Positions 38,023-49,300 of a DNA stretch of 64,000 bases are shown piece after piece. The notes below the pieces were generated by a model, which saw only the letters and a program-made list of their open reading frames with translations, was not told the DNA's origin and searched no databases. Position 1 is the stretch's first letter. The number at the start of each line of letters is the position of its first letter. Made by a program: the position numbers and the translations under genes. Origin of the DNA: Siphlonurus alternatus (Eukaryota > Arthropoda > Insecta > Ephemeroptera > Siphlonuridae); assembly GCA_949825025.1 (NCBI GenBank), contig OX463778.1, positions 17,266,196 to 17,330,195 on the forward strand. The letters run 5' to 3'.

Positions 38023-39039
38023 GTGTTAAGTCGGTTGGATGACTTGAGTCCTCTGCATTCAGTGATGATCGTTGGTGATTTTAATTTACCGAGAGTGGAT
38101 TGGGAGGACAGAAGGGAGGTTGGGGGTTTGGAATGCCAAAGATTAGTGGCGAAAATTTTAAATAGAGATTTTGTGCAAGTGGTTGAGGAGGTTACTCGGA
38201 AGCATTATACGGGTGCTGAAAATATTTTGGATGTGGTTTTGGTGAGGCCGGTTGATATGTGGATAAATTCGCAGGTTGTTGATGGAATTAGTGATCACAA
38301 GATTCCGATTGTGGATTTTAAGGTTGGGAAGTCTCCTTGCTTCGAGCAGAAAAAAAGGAAAAGATGGTTTTACGGGAAAGCGGATGTTGCCAAGTTGGAT
38401 GCTGAGTTAAGTGATAGGTTTGAGTCTTGGAAGGATGATGGTTTAAGTGTTAATGAATTATGGGAGTCGTATGTTGATATTTGTAATGAGTTGAGGGAGA
38501 GTTGTGTACCCTCAAAAATGGTGGCAGATGGTTGCGATCCGCTGCAGTTTAATAAGGAAGTTAGGTGTAGGAAACGACAGTTGCGTAGGGTGTATGGGCG
38601 TTATAAAAGAGGTGAGGTTAGAAAGGGGGCTTTGGTTGAGGCGGAGATGCAGTTAAATAATGCAAAGAAGGTAGCGGAAGATTGTTTTATGCAGAAAATG
38701 TTTGATGAGAGAGATGTTGAGGGGAGTAGAAGAAGAATGTTCAGGCATATTAAAACCTTTAGGAAGGCAGGAAATGATATCCCAGTTTTGAAGGATAATT
38801 TAGGTGTTCATGTTTCAGAGGTTGAGAAGGCTAATGCGTGTGCTCGGCAGTATAAGTCTGTTTTTCAGGATCCTGTGGAGCAGGGAGTGGTTGATGATGG
38901 TTCGAGGCCTGAGCAGCGGGTTGATGAGGAGGGTGGTTCCAGTATTGGTGCTGGTAGGGGTAGGCAGTTTAGAGTTCGTTTTAAAGATGTGAAGAGAGCG
39001 TTGATGTCTTTAGTAAAGGGGAAAGCGGCGGGTCCCTAG
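38023..39039 (+). pseudogene. LINE endonuclease and linker, interrupted at the RT start
   Basis: An open frame of about 338 codons contains the endonuclease end (VGDFNLPRVDW, a DVVLVRP block and SDHKIP with the catalytic Asp-His) and a basic linker. It stops just after the conserved motif KGKAAGP, where GP should continue to DDISS. The stop comes from the first bases of E1. The remaining reading frame resumes at 42993. Confidence 0.85.
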
Positions 39040-39057
39040 TCAAAAAATAACTCAATG

Positions 39058-39265
39058 GTCAAGTGGTTGACTACTGCCAGTGGTAAATTGGCTAATGGTC
39101 AAGTAGTCATGGTCAAGTAGTCATGGTCAAGTAGTCATGGTCAAGTAGTCATGGTCAAGTAGTCAAGTTCATGGTCAAGTGGTCAAGTTCATGGTCAAGT
39201 GGTCAAGTTCATGGTCAAGTGGTCGTGGTCCATTTCATGGTCAAGTAGTCGCGGTTTCAAGTGAT
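39058..39265. repeat. E1 left array: GGTCAAGTAGTCAT repeats
   Basis: Roughly a dozen copies of a 14-bp unit (ATGGTCAAGTAGTC) with variants AAGTGGTCAAGTTC. They sit directly behind the terminal repeat, where transposase-binding repeats are often found. Confidence 0.85.
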
Positions 39266-39582
39266 CCAATGGTCATGTAGTTGCATATGGCGCCACCTCA
39301 CGCCGTACATCATGAGCAGCTAAAACTTTAGTTAGCCACAGAAATATTAGTAGAGATCGAATGATGCTGGAACATTTGATAAAATTATTCTTCCAAATTT
39401 TTACTTTGAATTGGTAAAAGATAGCAAAAATGCTACAAACAAAACAAATATAAAGAAAATTTTATATTAATTTTTTACGCAATTTAATATTAAATTTTAT
39501 CAATATCATCACAATATTAATTAAAAAAGAAATCAGCAAACAATTATTTTCAAACAGTCACTTCTTTAAGTAATATATTTAC

Positions 39583-39870
39583 CCATGATAGCGTCTCTTT
39601 CCGGCGATGTTTTTTATCATGTCCCAAGAGCCGATAAACATTGAGTGTTTAAGGCTACCTGGAACAAATTATTCGACACAAAGTAACGAGATCATCACAA
39701 AAGAACATTTCATAATACGTTTAATGTACTGGAAAGGTACTTATCTGACATTAAAGTGCTTGAATTTCGATTAATTTGTAGGAACTCTGCTTCTGATGAA
39801 CCGGACGCCATTTTAGATGCTTCATTTGATGGTCACTCGAAATGCGCATGCGCGGCATGCGCACGCAAGT
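39583..39870 (-). pseudogene. Captured promoter and 5' exons of an unidentified host gene in E1
   Basis: On the minus strand: a perfect NRF1-type site (TGCGCATGCGCG, 39843-39854), then ATG at 39811 opening MASGSSEAEFLQINRNSSTL, and a possible donor (GATAA then GTACCT, 39741). An acceptor TTTGTTCCAG then precedes an exon at 39583-39658. That exon is open in one frame (HSMFIGSWDMIKNIAGKRRY) and has donor GTAAAT. A third possible exon starts after TTTTAG near 39326 (LLMMYGVRWRHMQL). The phases of the first two exons do not match with the donors I can see, so the copy may be decayed or my first donor is wrong. The arrangement looks like a cellular gene start acquired by a transposon. Confidence 0.45.
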
Positions 39871-39887
39871 GACTACTTACCAAATGG

Positions 39888-40160
39888 TCATGCATAGTCA
39901 ATGGTCATAGTCAATGTTCATAGTCAATGGTCATAGTCATGCAATGGTCATAGTCAATGGTCATAGTCAATGGTCATAGTCAATGGTCATAGTCAATGTT
40001 CATAGTCAATGGTCATAGTCATGCAATGGTCATAGTCAATGGTCATAGTCAATGGTCATAGTCAATGGTCATAGTCAATGGTCATATAGTCAATGTTCAT
40101 AGTCAATGGTCATAGTCATGCAATGGTCATAGTCAATGGTTGCATGACTACTTGGTGAGA
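39888..40160. repeat. E1 internal array: TGGTCATAGTCAA repeats
   Basis: About twenty copies of a 13-bp unit (TGGTCATAGTCAA) with occasional TGCA insertions. A mirrored array (GACCATTGACTAT) lies at 40311-40450. The spacer between them (40160-40310) has GGTCCGACCATTTACCAAGT and its complement, so the whole of 39888-40450 can fold back on itself. Confidence 0.85.
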
Positions 40161-40538
40161 TGGTAAATCGTCCTGGTGTGACTACTTTTAATTGGTAAAT
40201 GGTCGGACCATTTACCAAGTAGTCCGACCATGACTACTTACTAAATGGTCCGACCATTTACCAAGTAGTCAAACCAGGACGATTTACCATCTCACCAAGT
40301 AGTCAAGCATTGACTATAATATGACCATTGACTATGACCATTGCATGACTATGACCATTGACTATGACCATTGACTATGACCATTGACTATGACCATTGA
40401 CTATGACCATTGACTATGACCATTGACTATTGACCATGACCATTTGAAAACCATATGACCATTTACCAAATGGTCATGATTCATGGTCGGACTACTGAAG
40501 CCAGTAGTCCGACTACTTATTTCAGTGGTCCGACCATT

Positions 40539-42938
40539 CCCACACAGCACACAAAACTCAATATCTAGATATTTTTTGGATATTTTTTGTATATGCAGAT
40601 ATTAAGTGGATATGCCACAATTCAAGATAACGATATCTAATATTTATACAATATTTATCTAAAGTGCCGAGATAACATGTGGATATAAATTGGATACTGC
40701 TATCTTTGTCTTTGCTTATTTTGGAAGAGATATTAAATAGATAAAGTTATCCAAATTTTAAACAAGCACATGACAGTTAAAATTTATAATAATTAATACA
40801 ATAATACAGATTTAATAGATTTATTGTATATAAAGTATAAAAAAAAATGAACACAAATTATTATTATTTAATGTTGTACTATATACTTTTAAATAATAAT
40901 TTTAATATATAAATTTTATGTAAATATTATTTGTTTATATTCCATTGAAATTTTGAATTATTTAAATGTTGAAATCTAAATTAATTAAAATTTTCTTTAA
41001 TTAATGAATTAATTAATTAAAGCGTATGTTAACTTTTTAAAACTGACTGCATATTTTATAGATAATTTTATCTATTATTTATCTGAGGATATTTTTATCT
41101 AGATATTTTATAGATAATTTTATCTCTTCTCTATCTGGAGCGATTTTTTTGCATCGCGGGTACAATTTTTATGTGACGTCATGCGCACTTCAAAAATTCT
41201 GCATGTTTGTTGTAAACACAACGGTTTTTTCGTGAAAAATATGTAAATTTCTCATCTAAAACCGAAAATATCTTCAAGTGGAAGGTAAGAAATCAATTAT
41301 GAGTATTTTCTGCTCATAAATCTTTGGTCAGCTTTAACAATGTGTGTTCTTTTTGTCCAGAAAAGTGGGATTATATGGGCTGTGGCGGTTGACTGCATGA
41401 TGCACCTTGGAGTATTGGAGAAGCCATGCAGATTTCAAGTCGTCTAGTAATTTATAAGGTATGCAATCAGGGTTTAATTATTACAATGTTTTTGCCAGTG
41501 TTAAAATTATCATTATTTCAGGCCAGCACTTGTACTTATATATTATGATATGCATATATTATTAACATTTTTAGGTTGTATTCCTCGACCGCGGTGCTTA
41601 TGATATCATATGCATACTGTATACGTTTGGAGTATACGTATGCATACGTTTTACAGCTGTGTATTTATGGATGCTGTATTTTTACTATAATATTTATTAC
41701 TGGAAATTTGTTTACTGTAATGACTATTCACAGTATAATTCTATAACAATATGTCACAATTGAGCAGCATATTTATTTTAAATTTTCAGTACAGTATTTC
41801 ATATGCAGAGGTGCGCGCAGAATGCATACATATTTATATAAATTTTCAGCACCGGCCTTATTGTTTTCCAGGAGCAAATTTCACATTGGTCATACAGTGG
41901 CTATAATATTCATAATGACCAATGCAGCCATTCTTCTGCTTAAACATAAATATATAGTGTTGTTAATATGTTTTGTTTTTTTACTTTACAGGTGCAGACA
42001 TGTGAGAACATCCAATACCCAGACCCAGCTCATCTACCCAGCATGGCATAATTTATATAGTGCAACATTTGGTTCTGAAAACTGCAGCCAGCTGTAATGG
42101 GCAATATATCATCAGATCATCACTACAGATCAGCAATGCTGACCAGCAAAAGAAGCCAAGCAAGTAGGGAGAACAGTGTGTATATGTTTTTAAAATGAAT
42201 AAGTCAGATAATTTTTAATGTATGCATACTAAATTCAAGTTGTTTTAATTGTATTTTTATGTAGTCTTGCATATATATATATAAAAATTTAGTACATCTG
42301 TATTGCTCAATTAAGGTTCTTTTACTTTTTTAATAACAAAACACATATACAATGCATACTGTATGCATACTGTTGTTTTATAGAGAATTTGTTATACTGT
42401 ATGCATGCAATGACTATATATGGATTTAATATTATAATTATTTATATATATTGAAATACTAATGAACATGCATACAGTATTATATAATATATGTGTTATA
42501 TATATGTTGTAATAATTATGTCAGCAGCAGTTAAGTTTTGTTAAAAATTGAAAACCACTTTAGTCATTATTTTTTTTATCATTGTACAAGTATGATGCAT
42601 GATTTATCAAAATATCTTTAAAATATCCAATAATGTGTAATGTTGATTGAGAAATGTTATAAATAATAAAAATGTATGGTTATATAATTATTTATGTGTG
42701 TTTTTATTTAAAAATAGAAGCATAGTATACAGGAGGATAATATAGCTAGATAAAAAATGTATAATTATAGGATAAGATATTAACAAGATAACTTTATCCA
42801 AAAAATAGAGGACATTTAGCTAGAAAATATCCATGAAAGTTCATAGATAATATCTATATAATTTTTAGATAAGTAAAAAGTTCTATACAGATTATATCTA
42901 GATATCATCTAAAAAATATCCATTGTGTGCTGTGTGGG
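40539..42938. mobile_element. Element E2: 2.4 kb transposon nested in E1
   Basis: Termini CCCACACAGCACACAA and TTGTGTGCTGTGTGGG (with one internal shift) are followed inward on both sides by dense ATCTAGATAT/GGATATTTTTT words. The target duplication is not clear, at most TT. The interior is AT-rich except for a GC-richer exon-like module at 41140-42180. Confidence 0.7.
41140..42180 (+). other. Promoter-like and spliced-exon-like module inside E2
   Basis: A CRE palindrome TGACGTCA (41174-41181) next to ATGCGCACTTC is followed by an exon-like stretch ending AAGTGGAAG then GTAAGA (41284/41285). A second stretch, 41361-41458, is bounded by TTTGTCCAG and AAG-GTATGC. A third starts at 41992 after TTTACAG. 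The three stretches are GC-richer than the rest of E2. I see no long reading frame across them, so a spliced non-coding RNA or a decayed captured gene start fits better than a protein gene. Confidence 0.4.
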
Positions 42939-42986
42939 TTTATTTTAAGTGGTCAAAGTCTGACCATTAAGCTACTTTTTGACTAG

Positions 42987-44525
42987 GGGTCCTGATGATA
43001 TTTCCAGTGCATTTTTAAAGCTTAGTGTTGGTTTGCATTGTAAGTATCAAGTTCATTTATTTAGAGTGATACTTGCGTCGGGGAAGATACCTGATGCTTG
43101 GAGGGAGGCTTAATTGGGTGGTCCCGATTTACAAAGGGGGATCTAAGTGTGAGCCTAAAAATTATAGACCCATCAGTTTGACATCAGTTGTGTCCAAGGT
43201 GTTAGAGAAGGTTGTTGTTAAATTTGTGGTGGGTGATCTGGAGAGATCGAAATTCTTTGGTGATCACCAGCATGGTTTTCGCAAGCATTTCTCTTGCGAG
43301 ACTCAATTGGCAGGTTTTGTTCAGGAGTTGGCTGATGCTTTGGACAGTGGAGGTGAGATTCATGCTGTCTTTCTTGATTTTGAGAAGGCTTTTGATAAGG
43401 TGCCTCATGGGAAATTAATTGAGAAGGTGAGGCGTTGTTTGGTGGATGAAAGGTTGGTGTCCTTGATTGAGGATTTCTTAAGAGATAGGGTGCAGAGAGT
43501 TAGAGTGGGGGAGGCATGCTCGGAGTATATTGCTGTTTCCTCGGGAGTTCCGCAGGGTAGTGTCTTGGGTCCATTGTTGTTTTTGATTTTTATTGAAGAT
43601 TTGTCTGATGGAGTGAGGTCAAAGATTAGGTTGTTTGCAGATGATAGTGTTGTTTATAGGAAGATAGAAAGTGAGGATGATGTGGTTCGTCTGCAAGAGG
43701 ATCTTAATACTGTGTGTCGGTGGGTTATTGATAATGATATGAGGTTGAATGTCGCTAAGTGCTGTGTAGTTGTGTTTAGTAGGAAAAGGCGTAAAAGAGA
43801 TGTGCAGTATTTACTTCATGATGAGTTATTGAAGCAGGATGAAAAGTATAAATATTTGGGTGTAGTCATTCATAGTAAATTAATGTGGAATGAACATATT
43901 AAATATGTTACATCGAAGGGGAGGAGGTGTTTGGAGTTTGTCATGAGAAATCTTAAGGGTACCAGTAGGGTAGTTAAAGATAATGCGTACAGAGCTCTGG
44001 TGAGACCAGTGCTTGAGTATGGTTGCTGTGTTTGGGACCCATATAGATGTGTGGGGGTGAAGGAGTTGGAGAAGGTTCAGCGGAGAGCAGCTAGAAGGGT
44101 TACAGGTCGTGTGGGAAGGTTCCAGTTTGTGGGTGATGGTGCTGATGTTAGAAAGGAGTATGTTAGTGTGTCTGCTTTAATTGAGAATTTGGGGTGGGAG
44201 TCGTTGGAGTTTTTAAGAAGAAAAAATTGTAGACTTGCATGGTGTTATGTATAAGATAACAAGAAATTGTGAGGGTTGGGAAGAGTTGAGTGGTCGTGTG
44301 ATGAGAGCAGGTTATATTGGAAGAAATGATCATGGATGGAAGTTGGAGTATGTTAGATGTAGAAGTGATGTGGAAAAGTTTTCTTTTTTAAACAGGACGG
44401 TGAGGGAGTGGAATGCGTTGACAGCAGATGTTGCTGAGGCGGAGAGTTTTGATTTGTTTAAGAAATCTCTGAGAGTTGGTGAACATTCGCGGGCCACCGT
44501 GGCATTGCCACATTTGCCGCGTTAA
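42987..44525 (+). pseudogene. LINE reverse transcriptase and C-terminus, frameshifted
   Basis: It continues the frame broken at 39035 (PDDISSAFLKLSVG). A frameshift near 43115 follows PDAWREA, and another lies near 44225-44245, where the 393-codon frame ends and the C-terminal frame (MHGVMYKITRNCEGWEEL) begins. RT motifs include NYRPISLTSVVSK, QHGFRKHFSCETQL, VFLDFEKAFDKVPH, SGVPQGSVLGPLLF and FADDSVVY. The end is VREWNALTADV..ESFDLFKKSL. It is a dead copy. Confidence 0.85.
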
Positions 44526-44564
44526 TATTATTATTATTATTATTTAATAACAGAACTATACGAA

Positions 44565-44679
44565 AATATATAATATTTAAAAATAGAATTGCATGAGAAA
44601 ATACAAAAGGGGGCACACATAACCAAAATGTGTCAAAATCAATTGCCCCCAAATACCAAAACCAACAAACCAAGCTTTA

Positions 44680-44752
<73 letters not shown>

Positions 44753-45288
44753 GTTCATATATATACCTCTTAATAGTCTTAATGGAATGACAATTAAATT
44801 CGTCATATATGCAACTTCAATTGATTGATGTCCATTATTTTTTGGGTTAGTTTTGCTACAGAGATATATAATTATTTTACTTATTATTCACATTAAATAT
44901 CAGTTGATAGTGATAGTGTTGATACATTATAATGACTATATTATTGTATAATATATACACATGCATACTAAACACATATTTTAAATTATATTGCATCCAT
45001 ATAGAAATAGCAGGCTGCAGGGTCGGGGCAGGGTATGTATATATATATATAGTATGTAATATATAGACAGGGTTATTCTCCTATTATAGTTGAAGGCGCC
45101 CTGGTAGTGGATATTAATTTATTATTAGTCTTTTATTAAACACAAAAAGTGTACACATACAACATAGTATTATAAATATATATTCATTATAAAATAACAG
45201 TGTAATCTAGAACACATATATATAAAACACACATACAAACTATTATATATATAATATATATTATATATATATTATATATATATAATAT

Positions 45289-45357
<69 letters not shown>

Positions 45358-46324
45358 ACTATATATAATATTATATATAGTTACAGAATAATAGAGAATG
45401 ATTTAATAAAAAAATTGAATTGATAAAATAAAAGAATATAAAATAAAATAACAGATGATATTAACAGCCTATACTGTTACATCATAATATATCATATATA
45501 TATAAGCACCACATATATAAAAACAAAATATGACATATATAGAAAATAAATAGAATGAAAAACTTATTGCTTAATAATTAATTGCTATTCAAAATATAGA
45601 CTATATATTCATTACATAATTTACATACACCGGCCATCAGGATTGTTCAGCTTTATGATAACCATGCAGAGGATTTACTGATTAGAGATATCGATGATTA
45701 CAGATGATCGATGGAAGCCGTGAACATCAGCTTGCATGGCGAGTTAAGACATATATATTTCTAACATTGGATCTATCCAATTGGGGCAGACACCAATGTT
45801 TACATGTCATAGCATCAGTGCTGTAAAACTCAGAATTAATATCCTGAGCTTTTTGATTCATGACAGCTAGAAAATTGGAATATTGATCTCTAGCTGTCAT
45901 TAATTGGAAGTTTAAACATTAATTTCTTTGATTTCTGTAATAAAATAATTGGAATCTATCAGTTTATAGGCCAGCCTAGTTTCGGTAAATTTTGACAGAC
46001 ACAATAGTCTTTTAACAAACATAGCTTTTACTGATTCTAATTTATCAAAGTCGGTGGATTAATATAAGTAATAAAACATTAGTTATATGGGGTCAAAAGT
46101 CAAAACTGAACGAGGAGCGCGAATTTTTATTCAAGATGGCAACCAAATAAAATTACGAAAATTACGCCCCGATTCACCCCGATTACGCCTGCAATGTTGG
46201 TAACAGTGAAAAGTGACGAGGCATTTTCAATTTTTGCTGGGTCACAGTGGGTCACAGTTCATAGCGACAATTTATTGTCCTTTTACCAGTATCCGTGCCA
46301 GATTCGTGCTGTGAAAAGCAAAAG
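44565..46324. other. Intergenic AT-rich region with microsatellites, HACD upstream
   Basis: Pure or nearly pure (AT)n tracts at 44687-44750 and 45240-45355. ACAGGGTTATTCTCCTAT near 45068 matches the 37-bp foldback of the palindrome at 37752-37790. Otherwise plain. The last 200 bp hold AAGATGGC (46133-46140), a YY1-type element, and probably the HACD promoter. Confidence 0.5.
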
Positions 46325-49300
46325 ATGGCCCCAAAAAGTTCAAAGAGCCCAAAGGGTGAAGTTGGCGCGCTCGCTAAAGCCTATTTACTGGCCTACAACG
46401 TCGCTCAAGTGGCTGGGTATGCATAATTAAGATAGTTCATGGGCAGGTCATAATATAGCTACAGTATGTTTACGCATTTAACATGATATAACTCTGCAGA
46501 GTATGATACTGTATGTACACTGGGCTGTACTAGAGGTCTGCCGGGGCCTAGAGGCCAGCGGACATCGGCAGTCTGCATCTCTGCAAACGGGCCAGGCCAC
46601 ATACAAAAATTATGAATGTTCTCTACGGGCACTCCCTTCAGTAGAAAATAATATCAGCATGCAGGTATGCTGCATATACAAATACGATCTAGTTTTTGAG
46701 TTTTGAATTTTTAAAGTTGACTAATGACAAGCTTCAACTTAAAAATGCCGCAGCGCCGCATTCTGACATCGCTCCATAAGGTTTGTTAGGAGAAAAATCT
46801 TATTTATTTTTTCATTCAAATTCTATATGCTGCACAAAATCTCGAATATTTTTTATGTCGTGTAAAGTGATCTTTCCCGTGGCTCATATGAATTATTAAT
46901 CTTGCCCTTCATAAGAACCACCGAAAAAAATTAAAAACCAGGTACCGCTGGGTTAAATAAAGGATAGGAAGCTTGATAGAACATGTCGTCGCGCGCAGTT
47001 CGCGCGCTAGATTTTCATTGGCTGAGAGAATTGTGTCGTTAACATGGAAGTTCCATTTCTCCATGTTAAAGTAGTTAACTTTAAAAATTCATAACTCAAA
47101 AACTAGATCGTATTTGTATACCTGATATTTTAGCTACTAATAGGGGGTGTATAGGAGAACTTTTTATTTTTTTTTTCATAATTTTGATGTATGGGATTTT
47201 TTTAGCATTGCGTCAGCTGATCCGTGTTACCTTCCCCTAGATTATAACGAACTGTGGCAAATGTGGCTACCCCACGGTGGCACGCAATGTAGTACTCAAA
47301 CATAGCCCTCTGGTGGAAGGCCAAGACCTGACCGCGCCCACTTTTCAATAGCCGTCCTACTGAGCAGCAGCTTTGCGTGTAATCAAATGGGAGAGGACTT
47401 CACTTTGGTCGCGGTTTACGACAATTGCGCTGTGTGCTAGAGTTTTGAAAACGAAACTAGTTTAACTCTAATATAGTCTAATCTTGCGTAACAACCTTCT
47501 TTTTCACGCAAAACCAATATTAATACACTCCAATTAATGTTTTATGAACCCGACTTCTGTTACATCTGCGCATGCCCGAAGCCACGAAGGAAAAAGTCAG
47601 TTTACTGGCGATGACGTCATATAAACATTGAAAACCTTTCTTCATAGCGAGTGACTTTCACTTTACTTAATTGCAATTTCTTTACTTTGTATATCAAGTA
47701 AAGTTATAACTACAGTACTGTACATCGAAAATAATGTATGAAAGTTGATGCAAGTACTTTTTTGCATTTTCAATATTCCGTGACGTCATGATACATATCC
47801 AAGGCTTGGAAGATATAACTAAGTTCCCGCCCTGACTTTACCGTAATATTTCTCAGGTAGTATAATATTTATCAACTAAATAAAATAATCAGCACGCAGG
47901 AGACTACATTAAAGTAGTATCGCACTACAAGATACCTTCAATAATATCAGGTAAATATTTTTAAAAAAATATTTCCTCCCCATTACTTTGCGTGTTATTT
48001 TTTAAATTTCAGACGGCTAATATCTTGACAGTTGACGATCGCCCCTGCTGGTCTTGGCCTTCCACCAGAGGGCTATGACTCAAAGCACTCTTAAATCCCT
48101 CGTAACTCTACGCCCCCACCACCTCGGACGGCAAAGAGTTCCACTCCCTCACCATTCAGTTTAGGAAAGAATCCTTCCCCACATCACTCCTGCTACCCCT
48201 GAACTCCAATTTCCACTGATGATCCCCCCTCCCAGTATATCTACCTTTCCTAGCTCTGTCACTAAACTCACCCCAACCTGCCAACTCCCTATTAAGTTTC
48301 AACTTATTCTGCTATATTCTCGTTACATGCATGACACCATCACTGATAAAATATGTATATTATGCATATAATATATCTTTCGGATCTATCTTTCCCATTG
48401 AAATATTTATTTTATTTTTTCAGATGGAGTTACATACTGTATCTGATGGGTGCCTTCTACTCTGAGCCGCAAAAGTCACTATGGGAAGTTGTAAAGCCAG
48501 CGGTCATTGTGTTCCAGAATGCAGCAGTGCTTGAGGTGAGTCAAGCTTATATTGCTATTACCTAGAAGAAGCAGTAAGGAAACAAATACTGTAACAACAA
48601 ATAACCAGAGCAATCAGTGGACTGTGCATTACATAGAATTGATTGTGTATACCGGTATATAATACTACAGTACACAATGTTATATTTTTTCAGTTGTTTA
48701 TGGCATAGTTATGTTTTAATAAAATTCCTGGTTCATCATCATTGACTGTGGCATTGATGTAATCAGTAAGTTTTGACTTTTGAGGGAGGATGGAGGAAGG
48801 CAATTTTATCAAAATCTCCACTACATGTATTTTTTTTGTACATGTATTTCTGAGTACGGGCAGATCTCAGTTGGAAGGGGGGAGGGGGGGAGTTCTGGGT
48901 ATCTCTCTAAGAAAACTGTTTTTATTTTAATAAATTTCATAATACATTCTGATCATATCAATGGTAGAGTTCATTTATTTCTGTGCATATTTTGAGAGCT
49001 CAATTCTTTTGCAGGTGGTGCATGCTGCAGCAGGACTGGTGTCCTCCAATGCGCTCGTCACGGCCTTCCAGGTGGCCTCTCGTGTGATGGTGGTGTGTGG
49101 GGTGCTGATTGGAGTGCCTGGCTCTGCTGCCAGTGTGGGCCTGCACTTCCTGCTACTGGCATGGACTGTCACAGAAATAATCCGTTACAGCTTTTATGCT
49201 GTGGGAATCTTGGGGATGAGCCTTAAACCTCTCGTGTGGTGCAGGTGAGAAACAAAGTACATCCCCCCCCCCCCACAACATTAATTATGCTTTTTGTCTG

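Larger units (their letters stand above)
39036..42986. mobile_element. Element E1: 3951-bp DNA transposon with captured cargo
   Basis: Inverted ends CTAGTCAAAAAATAACTCAA and TTAAGCTACTTTTTGACTAG are flanked by the 6-bp duplication GGGTCC (39030-39035, 42987-42992). Removing E1 restores the LINE codons for Ala-Gly-Pro-Asp-Asp. The subterminal regions are arrays of TGGTCA and AGTAGTCA words. Inside are an antisense promoter-exon fragment (39583-39870) and element E2 (40539-42938). No transposase was found. The superfamily is unknown to me. Confidence 0.85.
37990..44560 (+). mobile_element. Decayed non-LTR retrotransposon split by element E1
   Basis: Two parts of one LINE: 37990-39035 and 42987-44560, separated by a 3951-bp insertion. 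It is 5'-truncated inside the endonuclease (first clear motif MIVGDFNLPRVDW). The 3' end is CCACATTTGCCGCGTTAAT plus (ATT)n. There is no RNase H. The RT type (NYRPISLTSVVSKVLEKVV, FADDSVVY) and the C-terminal VREWNAL block suggest a CR1/Jockey-like lineage. Fragments of the same family are at 13556-13640 and 47240-48340. Confidence 0.85.

Noticed and set aside
39058..40450. CRISPR-like array of short repeats
   Set aside because: Units are tandem, without unique spacers of constant length, and the DNA is eukaryotic.
41822..42097. 91-codon ORF in E2
   Set aside because: It spans a probable acceptor and mixes AT-rich intron-like DNA with the third exon-like block; no conserved motif.
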